Positions 15,222 through 16,965 of a stretch of DNA of 16,965 nucleotides are shown here, piece after piece. The position numbers and the translations under genes were made by a program. The notes under the pieces are model-generated. The model was not told where the DNA came from. It made no database searches and saw only the letters and a program-made list of their open reading frames with translations. The stretch comes from Chlorobiota bacterium (lineage in GTDB: Bacteria; Bacteroidota; Bacteroidia; Bacteroidales; JAADJA01). Each line of letters opens with the position of its first letter. Within the stretch, counting starts at the first letter, position 1. The DNA is taken from positions 1-16,965 of the forward strand of contig JAUVIX010000028.1 of NCBI GenBank assembly GCA_030592565.1, written 5' to 3'.

Positions 15222-16963
15222 TATTCAATGTCTGATAAAAATGTTACAAGATTAATTTCAGTATTTGATACATTAAGCTTTTTTCTTAACCTTGTTCTTG
15301 CCACCTCTATACTTGCCGGATTATGATGCATTATGGTTGCTATTTCTTTAGTGCTTAATTGCAGCCTTAATAATGCACAAAGCTTTTTGTCTTTTGTAGT
15401 CAATTTTGGGAATTTATCATTTAATCTGGTATAAAAATTTTTATGAACTTCCTCAAATCTTTTTTCAAATGCGTCCCAAATCTGATCATCAACATTCATT
15501 TGTAGTTTGTGTATTACTTCCTCTGTTGCCGGTATGTTTTCCTTTTTAAAATGTATTTTTGCTTTAATGAGTTTCTCGCTTATGTGATTGATAAACTCAT
15601 TTTTTTTGACCATATACATTACATTTGTTGCAAGTTCCCTGTTCTTAAAATCAATATCCTCAAGAAGTCTTTTCCCTTCAAGTTCAAGGTTATCCCTTGT
15701 TGCATCCGAATTTCTAATCCTAATTTTTTGACGGCCATAGAGCCAGGCAATAATTATAATGATAAGCAGTAGCCCGATGGCAATAATAAAATAAATCCAC
15801 TCCCTTTTTTCCTGCTCAATTTTGTTCAATTGTTTCTTGTTTTCAAACATTAAGCTCAATTCAAGTTTGGTAACTTCTTCAATGCTGTTAATTTTGGAAA
15901 TGCTATCACTTAGTTGTTTGAATTCAGAATAATAATTAAAAGCTTTTTTAAATTGATTAAGATTATCAAAGGATTTGCCAAGCCCCAAAGCTGATTCCTG
16001 AAGTGCAAATAAATCCGAGATTCTAATTCCAATATCCCTTGCCAGTTGGAAATTATTCTTTGCAGAATCGTATTCCAAAAGTGCAATGTGAAGTTCGCCA
16101 AGTGAGATATGTGCAAACGCCTGTCTTGATTCATTTTTTTCTTCAATTGCCGCATCAAGGCTTTTTATTAGATAAAACGAGGCACTATCAAACTCTTTTT
16201 TACTAATGTAAATGTTTCCGATATTGTCATAAATGACAGGGAAGTAACCCTGTTTTTTAAATATGTTATTAATGGAAATAGCTCTATTGTAATATTCAAG
16301 TGCTTTGTCAAAATCATTTGATAAGCGATAAATCTCACCGATGTTATTATATGCGCTTAGAAGTCCGATACTGTCATTCATTGTCTCCCTGATAAGGAGG
16401 CTTTTTTCCCAATACTCAAACGCTTTGTCATATTCTTTCTGGTCATAATAGACGCCTCCTATATTGTTGTATATATTAGCTAGTTCCTTTGAAAACTGAT
16501 CTTGCTTTTCAAATATCTCTTTTGCATTATATAGAAGCTCTAATGATTTTTCAAATTTGAGGTTTTGTTTGGCAATCTGTCCCAATTGCATATCAGTTTT
16601 GGCAATCCACAACTGTTTTTTGTTTTCCTTAAATATTTGAAGTGCACTGTTAAAATATGTCACAGCATCATTTAGCCTGTTTTCGCTTTGGAGATATTTA
16701 CCTTTATTATAAAGTGCAATTGCCTTTCCCATATCATCATCTGCAAATTCTGATATTGTTAGTGCCCTGTCAGCATATCTTATCGCTTTTGTTTTATTGT
16801 CAGGTAGTACAATTACAAAAAGCTGATTTAGAATGGATAATTTTTCGGCCGGGGTTTTTGCATTGTTTAATGCAATATTCAAACTATCCAGTTGACTGCT
16901 ACTGAATAAGCTGGTTGTCAACCCCCAAAACGCTAAAAATAGTATGTGCCGTAAATAATGCAT
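15221..16963 (-). CDS. Membrane-anchored TPR regulator with C-terminal LuxR-like HTH (first of a pair)
   Basis: From the ATG at 16963 this is a 580-residue protein. The window ends two bases upstream, but the N-terminal signal peptide (MHYLRHILFLAFWGLTTSLFSSSQ) looks complete, so the start is probably right. TPR repeats run from about 40 to 350 (AYNNIGEIY / NDFDKALEYYNRAI and relatives). A membrane segment lies at about 389-409 (WIYFIIAIGLLLIIIIIAWL), then a charged helix, and an HTH at about 520-565 (LTTKDKKLCALLRLQLSTKEIATIMHHN, then SIEVARTRLRKKL). Domain order and the whole region after the membrane align with the 538-residue neighbour, so they are paralogues. The first TPR copies are extra relative to the neighbour. 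Its promoter lies outside the window. The TAA shares one base with the next ATG (TAATG). Confidence 0.87.
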   Translation of the reverse strand: MHYLRHILFLAFWGLTTSLFSSSQLDSLNIALNNAKTPAEKLSILNQLFVIVLPDNKTKAIRYADRALTISEFADDDMGKAIALYNKGKYLQSENRLNDAVTYFNSALQIFKENKKQLWIAKTDMQLGQIAKQNLKFEKSLELLYNAKEIFEKQDQFSKELANIYNNIGGVYYDQKEYDKAFEYWEKSLLIRETMNDSIGLLSAYNNIGEIYRLSNDFDKALEYYNRAISINNIFKKQGYFPVIYDNIGNIYISKKEFDSASFYLIKSLDAAIEEKNESRQAFAHISLGELHIALLEYDSAKNNFQLARDIGIRISDLFALQESALGLGKSFDNLNQFKKAFNYYSEFKQLSDSISKINSIEEVTKLELSLMFENKKQLNKIEQEKREWIYFIIAIGLLLIIIIIAWLYGRQKIRIRNSDATRDNLELEGKRLLEDIDFKNRELATNVMYMVKKNEFINHISEKLIKAKIHFKKENIPATEEVIHKLQMNVDDQIWDAFEKRFEEVHKNFYTRLNDKFPKLTTKDKKLCALLRLQLSTKEIATIMHHNPASIEVARTRLRKKLNVSNTEINLVTFLSDIE

Positions 16964-16965
16964 TA

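Overview
The window looks like chromosomal DNA from an AT-rich member of the Bacteroidota, probably Bacteroidales or Marinilabiliales-like. The clues are the gyrB and guaA sequence style, lipoproteins with an acidic export-type motif after the cysteine, the near absence of Shine-Dalgarno sites, copies of the TAnnTTTG -7 element upstream of several genes, and membrane-anchored TPR/HTH regulators. No rRNA, tRNA, CRISPR array, insertion sequence, phage gene or integration scar was found. Most of the window is housekeeping with a few lineage-specific genes.

Layout. 1-651 (-) is the N-terminal part of DNA gyrase B, cut by the window edge. A 319-base divergent spacer leads to 971-2152 (+), a PLP-dependent trans-sulfuration/gamma-lyase enzyme, which ends in an 18-bp perfect hairpin shared with the converging lipoprotein gene. 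2208-3140 and 3264-4151 (-) are tandem paralogous lipoproteins, each with its own likely promoter. The first-transcribed one (3264-4151) also has its own terminator. 4207-4854 (-) is protein-L-isoaspartate methyltransferase (pcm).

Divergent from pcm is a + strand run: a Gfo/Idh/MocA sugar-type oxidoreductase (4964-5953), a lipoprotein of unknown function (6005-6913) and a polyprenyl-phosphate sugar-phosphate transferase (6913-8322). The last two overlap at TAATG, so an envelope glycan function is a fair inference. Converging on it from the - strand are guaA (10749-12278) and, 42 bases downstream, a periplasmic five-LysM protein fused to a type 1 periplasmic-binding-like domain (8388-10706).

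The right part (all -) is regulatory. Two tandem TPR/transmembrane/HTH regulators (15221-16963 and 13605-15221) overlap at TAATG and end in an imperfect hairpin terminator. They are followed by a 51-codon basic ORF (13232-13387) and an ECF-type sigma factor (12599-13213). The sigma gene has no recognisable anti-sigma gene beside it, but its 3' flank carries two long inverted repeats and a strong terminator.

No clearly new defence or mobile system is visible. The best leads are the small-ORF/sigma cassette with its structured 3' flank, the paired membrane regulators next to it, the lipoprotein/phosphoglycosyltransferase operon, and the LysM-PBP fusion.
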